Assembly: GCF_003243465.1 (NCBI RefSeq)
Contig: NZ_QFQZ01000104.1
Span: 1 to 12,610, forward strand
Origin: Caulobacter segnis
GTDB lineage: Bacteria; Pseudomonadota; Alphaproteobacteria; Caulobacterales; Caulobacteraceae
Reading direction: 5' to 3'
DNA length: 12,610 nt
Translations under genes and position numbers: made by a program
Shown: piece by piece, positions 1 to 7,458 of the stretch
Position numbering within the stretch: position 1 is the first letter of the stretch
Layout: the number at the start of each line of letters is the position of its first letter
The notes under the pieces: model-generated
Database searches by the model: none
Seen by the model: only the letters and a program-made list of their open reading frames with translations
What the model was told of the DNA's origin: nothing

Positions 1-35
1 CATGGTAGATTGCGATGGGGTTGGGGGAGTTCATC

Positions 36-1973
36 TTGATCAAGTTGTCACTGGCCGCAAGCGCGGCCTGCTTTGCTCTATGGTCTAGCGCAGCGCTCGG
101 CGCGGAGAAGCCAGATTTGGCGCTTTACGGGAGACTGCCCCACTTTGAAGGCGTAACGATCTCGCCCGATGGCTCGAAACTGGCGCTGATCCTGACCGAC
201 GGAGAAGAACGCGTTCTAGCTGTCCGTAAATTGGACGGCGAGATGCTGGGCGGCGTAAGAGCGTCCAAGGCCAAGCTTCGCGGCGTTCTGTGGGCCGGCG
301 AAGATCATGTGGTCATGCTCTCCTCGCAGACGGCGGACGTCCACGGCCTGGAAGGCCCGGCGCGCGAGTACCTGATGGCCGTGGATTTCAACCTGCTCAC
401 GCGCAAGCAGACCTTGCTGCTGCGGTCGCAGGAGAACTCGATGAACGTGGTCCTCGACTGGCCCATGATCCGGGTGATCGACGGCCAAGCGATCGCGTTC
501 GTGGAAGGCGTCCACTTCATGGAGAACCAAGGCGTCGATACGCTCTTCCGGATCAATCTCAAGGATGGCGCCACGCGTATGCTGGATGGCGGCGCGCGAA
601 TGAACGCTGATGGCTGGCTGGTCGATGCCGCAGGCGAGCCGGTCGCACAGTCGCTTTACGACGGCAAAAAAGGCCGCTGGAGCCTGCGGATGAAGATCGC
701 CTCCACCTGGAAGACGATCGACGAGGCGGACTCACCCATGGGCTCCTACGGCCTCTCGGGATTTGGCCGCGACGGTAAGTCGGTGCTGGTTTGGCGCACC
801 GACGACAAGAACAACAGCATCCTCAGAGAGTACCGAGGACCTGACGACTACGAAGATCTGCCCGGCGATCTCGACCTCACCGGCCTTCTCCACGATCCCG
901 ATAACCTGAGCCTACTTGGCGGCTATACGCTGAAGGGCGATGACCTCGTCTACACCTTCTTTGATCCTACCAGCCAGAAAGCCTGGAATTCGGTGACCAA
1001 GGCCTTCGAGGGCGACCGAGTCAGCTTGGAATCCTGGTCGAAGAACCGGCGACGCGTGGTCGTCCTGGTGGACTCCGCCGTGGACGGTCCCGCCTATGCG
1101 CTGATCGACCTGGACACAAAGAAGGCTTCCTGGCTCGGCGTCGTCTACAGGGACCTTGGCGCCGAAGCGGTCTCGCCCGTCCGGTCGATCAAGTACAAGG
1201 CCGCCGACGGTCTCGAGATCACCGGCTACCTGACCCTGCCCAAGGGGCGCGATCCTAAGAACCTGCCGCTGATCGTGCTGCCGCATGGCGGACCGGAAGG
1301 ACGCGACACGCCCGGCTTCGACTGGTGGAGCCAGGCCCTGGCCTCGCGCGGCTACGCGGTGCTGCAGCCGAACTTCCGCGGCTCGGAAGGTTTCGGCTGG
1401 GACTTCGTCAAGGCGGGGTTCGGCGAGTGGGGCAAGAAGATGCAGACCGACCTCTCCGACGGCGTTCGGGACCTGGCCAAGCAAGGGATCATCGATCCCA
1501 AGCGCGTCTGCATCGTCGGCGCCTCCTACGGCGGCTACGCCGCGCTGGCCGGCGCCACCCTCGACCGCGGCGTCTATCGCTGCGCCGTCTCGGTCGCCGG
1601 TCCCTCCGACCTCAAGAAGATGCTGCTCTCGGTGCGCGAGGCGCATAACGGCGAGATGTCCGCCGCCCAACGCTACTGGCTTCGCTTCATGGGGGCGGAG
1701 GGGATCAAGGATCCCGATCTGGCCGCCCTTTCGCCCGCCCGGCTCGCCGACAAGGTCGAGATCCCCGTGCTGCTGATCCATGGCAAGGACGACACGGTCG
1801 TGCGCTACGACCAGAGCCAGGCCATGGCCGACGCCCTGAAGAAGGCCGGAAAGCCCGTGGCCTTCGTCACCCTGGAGAGCGAGGACCATTGGCTGTCGCG
1901 CGGCGCCACACGTCTGAAGATGCTGACCGAGACCGTGGCCTTCGTCGAAAAGCACAACCCGCCCGATCCGTAA
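36..1973 (+). CDS. Exported S9-family (prolyl oligopeptidase-type) serine peptidase, copy 1
   Basis: Predicted periplasmic serine peptidase that hydrolyses peptides or other acyl substrates; the true substrate is unknown. The C-terminal alpha/beta-hydrolase domain carries the S9 triad: Ser in GASYGG (codon 1524-1526), Asp in HGKDDTVV (1791-1793) and His in EDHW (1887-1889). About 370 residues before it resemble the beta-propeller of the family, starting with the blade motif ISPDGSKLAL. I chose the TTG at 36 because GGGGAG (24-29) sits 6 nt upstream and the product then opens with a clean signal peptide (MIKLSLAASAACFALW..., cleavage after ALGA), giving 645 residues. An in-frame ATG at 15 adds seven residues without a visible ribosome site. 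A close paralogue follows after 78 nt with no clear terminator, so co-transcription is likely. The family is secure; the substrate and the start are less so. Confidence 0.88.
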   Translation: MIKLSLAASAACFALWSSAALGAEKPDLALYGRLPHFEGVTISPDGSKLALILTDGEERVLAVRKLDGEMLGGVRASKAKLRGVLWAGEDHVVMLSSQTADVHGLEGPAREYLMAVDFNLLTRKQTLLLRSQENSMNVVLDWPMIRVIDGQAIAFVEGVHFMENQGVDTLFRINLKDGATRMLDGGARMNADGWLVDAAGEPVAQSLYDGKKGRWSLRMKIASTWKTIDEADSPMGSYGLSGFGRDGKSVLVWRTDDKNNSILREYRGPDDYEDLPGDLDLTGLLHDPDNLSLLGGYTLKGDDLVYTFFDPTSQKAWNSVTKAFEGDRVSLESWSKNRRRVVVLVDSAVDGPAYALIDLDTKKASWLGVVYRDLGAEAVSPVRSIKYKAADGLEITGYLTLPKGRDPKNLPLIVLPHGGPEGRDTPGFDWWSQALASRGYAVLQPNFRGSEGFGWDFVKAGFGEWGKKMQTDLSDGVRDLAKQGIIDPKRVCIVGASYGGYAALAGATLDRGVYRCAVSVAGPSDLKKMLLSVREAHNGEMSAAQRYWLRFMGAEGIKDPDLAALSPARLADKVEIPVLLIHGKDDTVVRYDQSQAMADALKKAGKPVAFVTLESEDHWLSRGATRLKMLTETVAFVEKHNPPDP

Positions 1974-2051
1974 GGCAGCCAGCGGCCTGTAACAGCGATG
2001 GACAAGTACTCCCCCTAGGGTAGAGTTCCGGTACGGGTGAGGAGAATGTTC

Positions 2052-4079
2052 ATGCGTATGCCTCTGCTCGCGCTCTGTTCGCTCCTGCTGCTTGTCGGCG
2101 CCGGAGCGAACGCATCGCCCAAGCCAGACCTTCGTCTGTACGGCGCGCTTCCGATGGTGGAGGACGTTCAGATCTCGCCGGACGGCTCGAAGTTGGCCGT
2201 GATCACCACCGACGGCGACAATCGTTATCTGACCGTGCGAAAGACGCTGGGCGGCGGGATAGCCGGCGTGATGGTGGGAACCCACAAGCTTCGCAGCGTG
2301 ACCTGGGCCGGCGAAGACCATGTGCTGATGCTGTCGTCGATGGCTACCTCGGGCGCGGGCTTCAAGGGTCCGGCGAGAGAATACTTCACGCTGAGCGACT
2401 TCGACCTCAGGGCGAACCGCCAGCGCGCCCTGATCGAAGACCGCCCCCAGGCCATGAACATCGTGGTCGGCCCGCCGCAGGTGCGCATGATCAAGGGCGA
2501 CCCTGTCGTGTTCCTGGAAGGCGTACACTTCCTGCGCGGCGTCGGCGCCGACACCCTGTTCAGCATAAACCTTCGTACGCGCGCCACCCGCATGCTGGAC
2601 CACGGCGTGCGCTACGACGCCGACGCGTGGCTGGTGGATGCGAAAGGCGAGCCCTTCGCCCAAAGTGTCTATGATCGGCGGTCAGGCCAATGGAGCCTTT
2701 TGATGAAGGTCGGCTCCAATTGGAAGACCGTCGAAAAGGCCAGCGCCCCCATGGGCTCCTATGGCGTCGCTGGATTGGGACGCGACGGCCAGTCCGCCCT
2801 TGTGTGGCGCCGGGGAGATCAGCAGGTTCTGACGGAGTATCGCCCGAACGCGCCGCCGGAAATCCTGCCCGACGACATGGTCTACGGCGGCCTGCTTTAT
2901 GATCCCGTCAGCCAGAGGCTGCTGGGCGGTTATGGGCACGAGGGCGAAGATCTCGTCTATCGCTTCTTCGACGCCGAGGATCAGCGCGCCTGGCTGGCCG
3001 TCACCAAGCCGTTCAAGGAGGATCGGGTCACCCTGCAGTCCTGGTCAAACGATCGCCGACGCCTGGTGGTGCGCGTCGACTCGCCGACGCAGGGCCTGAA
3101 CTTCTACTTCGTCGACCTGGCGACGCGTCACGCCTTGCCGCTCGGTCCCGTCCACAAGGGCCTTGGCCCCACCGAGATTTCACCGGTGCGGACCATCCGC
3201 TACGACGCGGCGGACGGCCTGAGGATCAACGCCTATCTGACGCTTCCCAAGGAGCGCGAACCGAAGAACCTGCCGTTGATCGTGCTGCCGCATGGGGGCC
3301 CCGAGGGCCGCGACACGCCAGGCTTCGACTGGTGGAGCCAGGCCCTGGCGTCCCGCGGCTACGCCGTGCTGCGCCCGAACTTCCGCGGCTCGGATGGCTA
3401 TGGCCTGGACTTCATCCGCGCGGGCTTTGACCAGTGGGGCCGCAAGATGCAGACGGACCTGTCGGACGGCGTCCGCGCCCTCGCCAGTCAAGGCGTGATC
3501 GATCCCAAGCGCGTCTGCATCGTCGGCGCATCCTATGGCGGCTACGCCGCCTTGGCGGGCGCGACTTTGGAGACGGGCGTCTATCGCTGCGCGGTTTCGG
3601 TGGCGGGGCCGTCGGACTTGAAGCGGATCGAACAGGCGATCGTCCGCCCTGGGCGTTCCTGCCAAGTCCAGTTTGGCTCCACGGATCCCTGCTCCGTCGA
3701 GGGCGCGGGCCCCGTCAAACTCGACCGGCTGCTGCGCGCCGATCCGGACGTCCGCGATCTAAAGGCCGTCACCTCGCCTCGCTACTGGCTGAGGTTCATG
3801 GGGCTGGGCGGCGAAAAGCAGCCGGACCTCGACGCGATCTCCCCTGTGACCCAGGCGGCCAAGGCCGGCATCCCGATCCTGCTGGTCCACGGCGAACAGG
3901 ACACCGTCGTGCCCATCGCGCAGAGCCAGATCATGGCCGAGGCGTTGCGAAAGGCCGGAAAGCCCGTCGAGCTGGTGACCCTGAAGGACGAGGACCACTG
4001 GCTGTCCAGCGGCGCCACACGCTTGCAGATGCTGACCGAGACTGTCGCCTTCCTCGAAAAGCACAACCCGCCGGAGTGA
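2052..4079 (+). CDS. Exported S9-family serine peptidase, copy 2 (tandem paralogue)
   Basis: Second periplasmic S9 peptidase, 675 residues, with the same order as copy 1: signal peptide, propeller, alpha/beta-hydrolase. Catalytic residues from the chosen start are Ser494 (GASYGG), Asp617 (HGEQDTVV) and His649 (EDHW). GTG 2037, ATG 2046, ATG 2052 and ATG 2058 are all in frame. I chose 2052 because GAGGAG (2039-2044) lies 7 nt before it; it opens MRMPLLALC with a hydrophobic core and an ANA cleavage motif before SPKPDL. From Ser to Asp it has 34 more residues than copy 1, in a stretch that contains Cys537 and Cys547, which could form a disulfide in the periplasm. About 20 differences over roughly 147 residues separate the two hydrolase cores (hand count), with more change in the propellers. 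The DNA differs at many synonymous sites, so the duplication is not recent. Confidence 0.88.
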   Translation: MRMPLLALCSLLLLVGAGANASPKPDLRLYGALPMVEDVQISPDGSKLAVITTDGDNRYLTVRKTLGGGIAGVMVGTHKLRSVTWAGEDHVLMLSSMATSGAGFKGPAREYFTLSDFDLRANRQRALIEDRPQAMNIVVGPPQVRMIKGDPVVFLEGVHFLRGVGADTLFSINLRTRATRMLDHGVRYDADAWLVDAKGEPFAQSVYDRRSGQWSLLMKVGSNWKTVEKASAPMGSYGVAGLGRDGQSALVWRRGDQQVLTEYRPNAPPEILPDDMVYGGLLYDPVSQRLLGGYGHEGEDLVYRFFDAEDQRAWLAVTKPFKEDRVTLQSWSNDRRRLVVRVDSPTQGLNFYFVDLATRHALPLGPVHKGLGPTEISPVRTIRYDAADGLRINAYLTLPKEREPKNLPLIVLPHGGPEGRDTPGFDWWSQALASRGYAVLRPNFRGSDGYGLDFIRAGFDQWGRKMQTDLSDGVRALASQGVIDPKRVCIVGASYGGYAALAGATLETGVYRCAVSVAGPSDLKRIEQAIVRPGRSCQVQFGSTDPCSVEGAGPVKLDRLLRADPDVRDLKAVTSPRYWLRFMGLGGEKQPDLDAISPVTQAAKAGIPILLVHGEQDTVVPIAQSQIMAEALRKAGKPVELVTLKDEDHWLSSGATRLQMLTETVAFLEKHNPPE

Positions 4080-4128
4080 CCAGAACGGCGGTCGCCAAGC
4101 CGGACGTTCGGCGTTAAACCCCGCCGCG

Positions 4129-5322
4129 ATGTCCGATACCGCTCACAGCCCCCGCGCCCTGGCCGTCCTGCTCCTGGTCGTGTTCGTCAATCTGGTGGGC
4201 TTTGGCGTGGTCATTCCGCTGCTGCCCTTTTACGCCAAGGCGATGAACGCCGCGCCGTGGCAGGTGACGACCATGTTCGCCGCCTACAGCCTGGGACAGT
4301 TCTTCGGCGAGCCGTTCTGGGGCCGGCTGTCGGACCGGATCGGACGGCGGCCGGTGCTGATCGTCACGATCCTGGCCAACACCCTGGCCTATGTCGGACT
4401 GGCCTTCGCGCCGAACATCTGGATCGCCATGGTCGTGCGCCTGGTCGGGGGCTTCGGCGGCGGCAATATCTCGACGATTCAGGGCTACATGGCCGACGTC
4501 ACCCCGTCCGAGAAGCGCGCGGCGCGCCTGGGCCTGCTGGGGTCGGCCTTCGGCGCGGGCTTCGTGCTAGGGCCGTTCATCGGCGGCGTGCTGGCCCATC
4601 CCAACGCTGGCCAGCTGGGCTTCCAGATCCCGCTGTTCTTCGCCGCCGGCATGGCCGCGCTCGCCGCCCTGGGCATCTTCCTGTTCGTCGCGGAGAGCCG
4701 GGCGCCCTCGGCGCCGGGCGCGCCCCAGCCTGGCCGTCGCGAGGCGATGAGCGCGGCCTGGTCGCACCCGATCCTGTCGCGCGTGCTTCTGGTCACGCTC
4801 GTCTCCACCGGCGCGTTCGCGGGCATGGAGTCGATCTTCGGCCTCTGGGCCAACGTCCGCTTCGCCTGGGGACCGCGCGAGGTGGGGCTGTGCTTCGCCG
4901 TGATCGGGGTGATCGCCTCGCTCGGCCAGGGCGTGCTGACCGGCCGCCTCGCCCGCCGCTTCGGCGAGTCGCGGGTGCTGACGGCCGGGCTGGCCATCAT
5001 CACCTTCAGCCTGTTCGCGACCCCCTTCGCGCCGCACGCCAGCCTGGCCACCGTCGCGGTGGGCCTCACCGCCTTCGGCCAGTCCCTGGTGTTCCCGTGC
5101 GTCGCCGCCCTGATCTCCCGCGCCAGCCCGCCGGATCGCCAGGGCCAGATGCTGGGCTTGAACATGGCGGCGGGGTCTCTGGCCCGGATCGTGGGGCCGC
5201 TGCTGGCCGGTCCGCTGTTCGGGCTTGCGACGGGAGGTCCCTACTGGTTCGGCGCGGCGCTGATGATTCCCGCCGTCGCCCTGGCGCTGACGATCGTCCG
5301 ACGCACCAAGGCCGCCGCCTAA
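4129..5322 (+). CDS. MFS drug:H+ antiporter, TetA-like DHA1 family
   Basis: Inner-membrane efflux transporter of 397 residues, the normal size for a 12-helix MFS antiporter. Helix 1 contains GFGVVIPLLPFYA, as in TetA-type proteins. Motif A (GRLSDRIGRRPVL, residues 65-77) lies in the loop between helices 2 and 3. Motif C, the antiporter signature gxxxGPxxGG, is GFVLGPFIGG at residues 144-153 in helix 5. A basic, Pro/Ala-rich central loop (about 190-205) divides the two six-helix halves. The family commonly exports tetracyclines, chloramphenicol, arabinose or other small molecules; substrate cannot be read from sequence, and there is no adjacent TetR regulator to suggest tetracycline. The gene starts 49 nt after the peptidase, with no strong Shine-Dalgarno. 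It occupies the place before rpmI where infC lies in many bacteria. Confidence 0.9.
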   Translation: MSDTAHSPRALAVLLLVVFVNLVGFGVVIPLLPFYAKAMNAAPWQVTTMFAAYSLGQFFGEPFWGRLSDRIGRRPVLIVTILANTLAYVGLAFAPNIWIAMVVRLVGGFGGGNISTIQGYMADVTPSEKRAARLGLLGSAFGAGFVLGPFIGGVLAHPNAGQLGFQIPLFFAAGMAALAALGIFLFVAESRAPSAPGAPQPGRREAMSAAWSHPILSRVLLVTLVSTGAFAGMESIFGLWANVRFAWGPREVGLCFAVIGVIASLGQGVLTGRLARRFGESRVLTAGLAIITFSLFATPFAPHASLATVAVGLTAFGQSLVFPCVAALISRASPPDRQGQMLGLNMAAGSLARIVGPLLAGPLFGLATGGPYWFGAALMIPAVALALTIVRRTKAAA

Positions 5323-5369
5323 ATGCTTGCCAGAGCCGAGTCTTTCCTGTAGCAACGCCGCCTTTCCGG

Positions 5370-5401
5370 AACCGCCTGGCCATTGGCATGCCATGGCGGT
5401 T
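5370..5401 (+). promoter_or_regulatory. Leader hairpin upstream of rpmI
   Basis: An imperfect inverted repeat in the 120-nt gap before rpmI: AACCGCC (5370-5376) pairs with GGCGGTT (5395-5401). Inside it, TGGC (5377-5380) pairs with GCCA (5390-5393), with one bulged T (5394) and a 9-nt loop. No T-run follows, so it is a poor intrinsic terminator for the MFS gene. L20 is known to repress its own rpmI-rplT mRNA by binding leader structures in E. coli and Bacillus, so an autoregulatory role is possible. That role is inference: I see no recognisable copy of the 23S rRNA site bound by L20. Confidence 0.4.
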
Positions 5402-5442
5402 CGTCATGCTTCCAGAGGACGGGGCGAAAGCTCCGACGCGAA

Positions 5443-5643
5443 ATGCCGAAGTTGAAGACGAAGTCGGGCGCCAAAAAGCGCTTCAAACTGACCGCCACGG
5501 GCAAGCTGAAGGCCGGCGTCGCCGGAAAGCGCCACCGCCTGATCGGTCACAATGGCAAGTACATCCGCCAGCAGCGCGGCACGAAGGTCATGACCGAGGC
5601 TGACGCCAAGATCATCAAGACCTACCTGCCCTACGGCCTGTAA
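5443..5643 (+). CDS. rpmI: 50S ribosomal protein L35
   Basis: Ribosomal protein L35 of the large subunit, 66 residues, the usual length. The sequence opens MPKLKTKSGAKKRFKLTATGK and contains KRHRLIGHNGKYIRQQRGT, both typical of L35; it is strongly basic throughout. Reading is open in frame back to an ATG at 5383, but this would add 20 residues unlike L35, and that ATG lies within the leader hairpin, so ATG 5443 is the start. The ribosome site is weak. rplT follows after 15 nt and the two form the conserved L35-L20 pair. The usual upstream partner infC is absent here. Confidence 0.97.
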   Translation: MPKLKTKSGAKKRFKLTATGKLKAGVAGKRHRLIGHNGKYIRQQRGTKVMTEADAKIIKTYLPYGL

Positions 5644-5658
5644 GAGGAGCGCTGACAC

Positions 5659-6015
5659 ATGGCTCGCGTTAAACGGGGCGTCGTCGCCCACGCCAAGCAC
5701 AAGAAGGTTCTCGAGCAAGCCAAGGGCTTCTACGGGCGCCGCAAGAACACCATCCGTACGGCGAAGGCCGCGGTCGACAAGGCCGGCCAGTACGCCTACC
5801 GCGACCGCAAGGTGCGCAAGCGCGCCTTCCGTTCGCTGTGGATCCAGCGCATCAACGCTGGCGCCCGTCTGGAAGGCTTCACCTACTCGCAATTTATCCA
5901 CGGCCTGGACGTGGCGGGTATCGTGATCGACCGTAAGGTCCTCGCCGACATCGCCGGCGCCGATCCGGTTGCGTTCAAGGCCATCGCCGACAAGGTTCGC
6001 GCCGCCCTGGCCTAA
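5659..6015 (+). CDS. rplT: 50S ribosomal protein L20
   Basis: Ribosomal protein L20, 118 residues, which binds 23S rRNA early in 50S assembly and in several bacteria represses its own operon. Diagnostic stretches are ARVKRGVVAHAKHKKVL, AKGFYGRRKNTIRTAK, AYRDRKVRKRAFRSLWIQRI and NAGARLEGFTYSQFI. The basic, extended N-terminus (to about residue 60) precedes the globular rRNA-binding domain. AGAGGAG just after the rpmI stop (5643-5649) is a good Shine-Dalgarno for the ATG at 5659. A strong terminator lies 33 nt after the stop, so rpmI-rplT ends here as a transcription unit. Confidence 0.98.
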   Translation: MARVKRGVVAHAKHKKVLEQAKGFYGRRKNTIRTAKAAVDKAGQYAYRDRKVRKRAFRSLWIQRINAGARLEGFTYSQFIHGLDVAGIVIDRKVLADIAGADPVAFKAIADKVRAALA

Positions 6016-6048
6016 GGTCTTTTCGGGTTTCGACCTGACCGATCTTGC

Positions 6049-6080
6049 AAAGCCCTCTGGCGCGAGCCAGAGGGCTTTTT
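6049..6080 (+). terminator. Rho-independent terminator of rpmI-rplT
   Basis: A perfect 13-bp stem, AAAGCCCTCTGGC (6049-6061) with GCCAGAGGGCTTT (6066-6078), closes on a GCGA tetraloop, and the T-run extends to 6080. It is the strongest intrinsic terminator in the window and separates ribosomal-protein transcription from pheS. Confidence 0.93.
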
Positions 6081-6092
6081 GCTGTCCGAAAC

Positions 6093-6140
6093 CCTTCTCC
6101 CCTTGTGGGAGAAGGTGGCCCGAAGGGCCGGATGAGGGGT
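6093..6140 (+). repeat. Palindromic intergenic repeat, copy A (forward)
   Basis: First of six copies of one repeat family. It has two consecutive hairpins and a tail: CCTTCTCCC with GGGAGAAGG; then GGCCC-GAA-GGGCC (6117-6129); then GATGAGGGGT (6131-6140). It faces copy B tail to tail, so the pair can also fold as one long hairpin. Intergenic palindromes of this look are common in alphaproteobacterial genomes, but I cannot give a formal family name. Confidence 0.85.
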
Positions 6141-6169
6141 TGAAAAGCCCTTCCGGACAGTTTTGAGAG

Positions 6170-6222
6170 ACCCCTCACCCGTCGGGCTTCGCCCGCCTGC
6201 CCTCTCCCGCAAGGGGAGAGGG
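6170..6222 (-). repeat. Palindromic intergenic repeat, copy B (reverse)
   Basis: Inverted partner of copy A across a 29-nt spacer. On the plus strand it begins with the tail ACCCCTCACCC, then the hairpin CGGGC-TTC-GCCCG (6183-6195), then CCCTCTCCC-GCAAG-GGGAGAGGG. It is a longer variant, with extra bases around the second hairpin. It ends 39 nt before the pheS start, so the pheS leader runs straight out of the repeat pair. Confidence 0.85.
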
Positions 6223-6261
6223 TTTCGGCGGAGCCCAAAACCGCCTAGACGGATGCCCGTC

Positions 6262-7335
6262 ATGACCGATCTCAACACCCTCGAAGCCGACGTGCTGGCC
6301 CAGGTGGCCGCCGCTGGCGATCTTTCGACGCTCGACGCTGTCCGCGTGGCGGCCGTCGGCAAGACCGGCTCGATCTCGGGCCTCCTGAAAACCCTGGGCG
6401 CGATGAGCCCCGAGGAGCGCAAGACCCAGGGCGCGGCGATCAACGCCCTGCGCGACAAGGTCACCGAGGCCATCGCCGTCAAGAAGGCCGCCCTGGAGGC
6501 CGCCGAGCTGGACGCGCGCCTGGCCAGCGAGACGCTGGACCTGTCGCTGCCCGCGCCCTACCGCCGCAAGGGCAGCGTCCACCCGACCATGCAGACCATG
6601 GACGAGATCGTCGCGGTCTTCGCCGAGATGGGTTTCGCGGTCGCCGAAGGTCCGGACATCGAGGACGACTTCCACAACTTCACGGCCCTGAACTTCCCCG
6701 AGAAGCACCCGGCCCGCGAGATGCACGACACCTTCTTCTTCAACACGAAGGAGTCGGGCGAGCGCATGCTGCTGCGCACCCACACCAGCCCGGTCCAAGT
6801 CAGGACCATGGTCTCGCAGAAGCCGCCGATCCGGATCATCGCACCGGGCCGCACCTATCGCGTGGACAATGACGCCACCCACACGCCGGTGTTCCACCAG
6901 GTGGAAGGGCTCGTGATCGACAAGGGCGTCCACATGGGCCACCTGAAGTGGACCCTGGAGACCTTCCTGGCGCGGTTCTTCGAGACCGACGCGGTCACGA
7001 CCCAGTTCCGCCCGCACCACTTCCCGTTCACCGAGCCGTCGGCCGAGATGGACGTCCAGTGCGACCGCTCGGGCGGCGAGATCAAGATCGGCCAGGGCAC
7101 GAGCTGGCTCGAGATCCTGGGCTGCGGGATGGTTCACCCGAACGTCCTGCGCGCCTGCGGCATCGATCCGGACGAGTATCAGGGCTTCGCCTTCGGCATG
7201 GGCGTCGATCGCCTGGGCATGCTGAAATACGGCATGCCGGACCTGCGCGACATGTGGTCGTCGGACGTCCGCTGGCTGTCGCACTACGGCTTCAGCGCGT
7301 TCGCCGCGCCGAACCCGGCCAGCGGCCTGAGCTAG
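6262..7335 (+). CDS. pheS: Phenylalanyl-tRNA synthetase alpha subunit
   Basis: Catalytic alpha subunit of the cytoplasmic (alpha-beta)2 phenylalanyl-tRNA synthetase (EC 6.1.1.20); charges tRNA-Phe with phenylalanine. It has 357 residues, within the family range. An N-terminal coiled-coil tRNA-binding arm covers roughly residues 1-95, rich in Ala, Glu and Lys. The class II core follows: GFAVAEGPDIEDDFHNF in the motif 1 region, VFHQVEGL (motif 2, F211 onward) and GFAFGMGVDRLGML (motif 3, 308-321, with Arg317). The frame is open further upstream, but those residues would be translated repeat DNA. ATG 6262 gives the family-like start MTDLNTLEADVLAQ, with a weak GGAT 6 nt before it; ATG 6253 is the alternative. 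pheT follows after 123 nt filled by another repeat pair. Confidence 0.97.
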   Translation: MTDLNTLEADVLAQVAAAGDLSTLDAVRVAAVGKTGSISGLLKTLGAMSPEERKTQGAAINALRDKVTEAIAVKKAALEAAELDARLASETLDLSLPAPYRRKGSVHPTMQTMDEIVAVFAEMGFAVAEGPDIEDDFHNFTALNFPEKHPAREMHDTFFFNTKESGERMLLRTHTSPVQVRTMVSQKPPIRIIAPGRTYRVDNDATHTPVFHQVEGLVIDKGVHMGHLKWTLETFLARFFETDAVTTQFRPHHFPFTEPSAEMDVQCDRSGGEIKIGQGTSWLEILGCGMVHPNVLRACGIDPDEYQGFAFGMGVDRLGMLKYGMPDLRDMWSSDVRWLSHYGFSAFAAPNPASGLS

Positions 7336-7342
7336 ACAAGAA

Positions 7343-7386
7343 CCCTCCCCTCCTCCTTGCGGGGAGGGGCCGGGGGTGGGGGTGAG
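7343..7386 (+). repeat. Palindromic intergenic repeat, copy C (forward, degenerate)
   Basis: Starts 7 nt after the pheS stop. CCCTCCCC (7343-7350) pairs with GGGGAGGG (7361-7368) around a loop containing CTTGC, followed by a G-rich tail in place of the second hairpin seen in copies A, B, E and F. It is the same family by its core (CTCC-TTGCG-GGGAG) and tail position, but a shorter or decayed subtype. Confidence 0.7.
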
Positions 7387-7410
7387 ACACCGCCGCCTCC
7401 GAGCAAACAC

Positions 7411-7440
7411 ACCCACCCCAACCCCTCCCCGCAAGGGGGA
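7411..7440 (-). repeat. Palindromic intergenic repeat, copy D (reverse, degenerate)
   Basis: Inverted partner of copy C across a 24-nt spacer; its reverse complement shares CTTGCGGGGAGGGG and a GGGGTGGG-type tail with C. The C-D pair can form a long GC-rich hairpin in a pheS-pheT transcript. It ends just 7 nt before the pheT Shine-Dalgarno (GGAGAA, 7448-7453), close enough to affect initiation or mRNA processing; that effect is inference. Confidence 0.7.
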
Positions 7441-7458
7441 TGGGCTTGGAGAACGAAA

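Noticed and set aside
912..2663. Minus-strand open frame (583 codons) across the end of peptidase 1 and start of peptidase 2
   Set aside because: It spans both S9 genes and the gap between them, has no recognisable motifs and is a GC-rich shadow frame.
4068..4091. CCGCCG / CGGCGG hairpin around the stop codon of peptidase 2 as a terminator
   Set aside because: Six base pairs with a 12-nt loop and no T-run; easily expected by chance in such GC-rich DNA.
5327..5356. Promoter for rpmI (TTGCCAG and GTAGCAAC)
   Set aside because: The -10 fits only about half of the Caulobacter-type consensus and the spacing is outside the usual range; too weak to annotate.
4257..5603. Plus-strand 448-codon frame overlapping the MFS gene and rpmI
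   Set aside because: Arg/Gly/Pro-rich shadow in another frame of two clear genes.
7357..7458. Upstream in-frame extension of pheT through repeats C and D (likewise pheS from 6163 and the small membrane protein from 9971)
   Set aside because: The extra residues are translated repeat DNA rich in Gly, Pro and Arg; family-like starts with better ribosome sites or promoter placement exist downstream.
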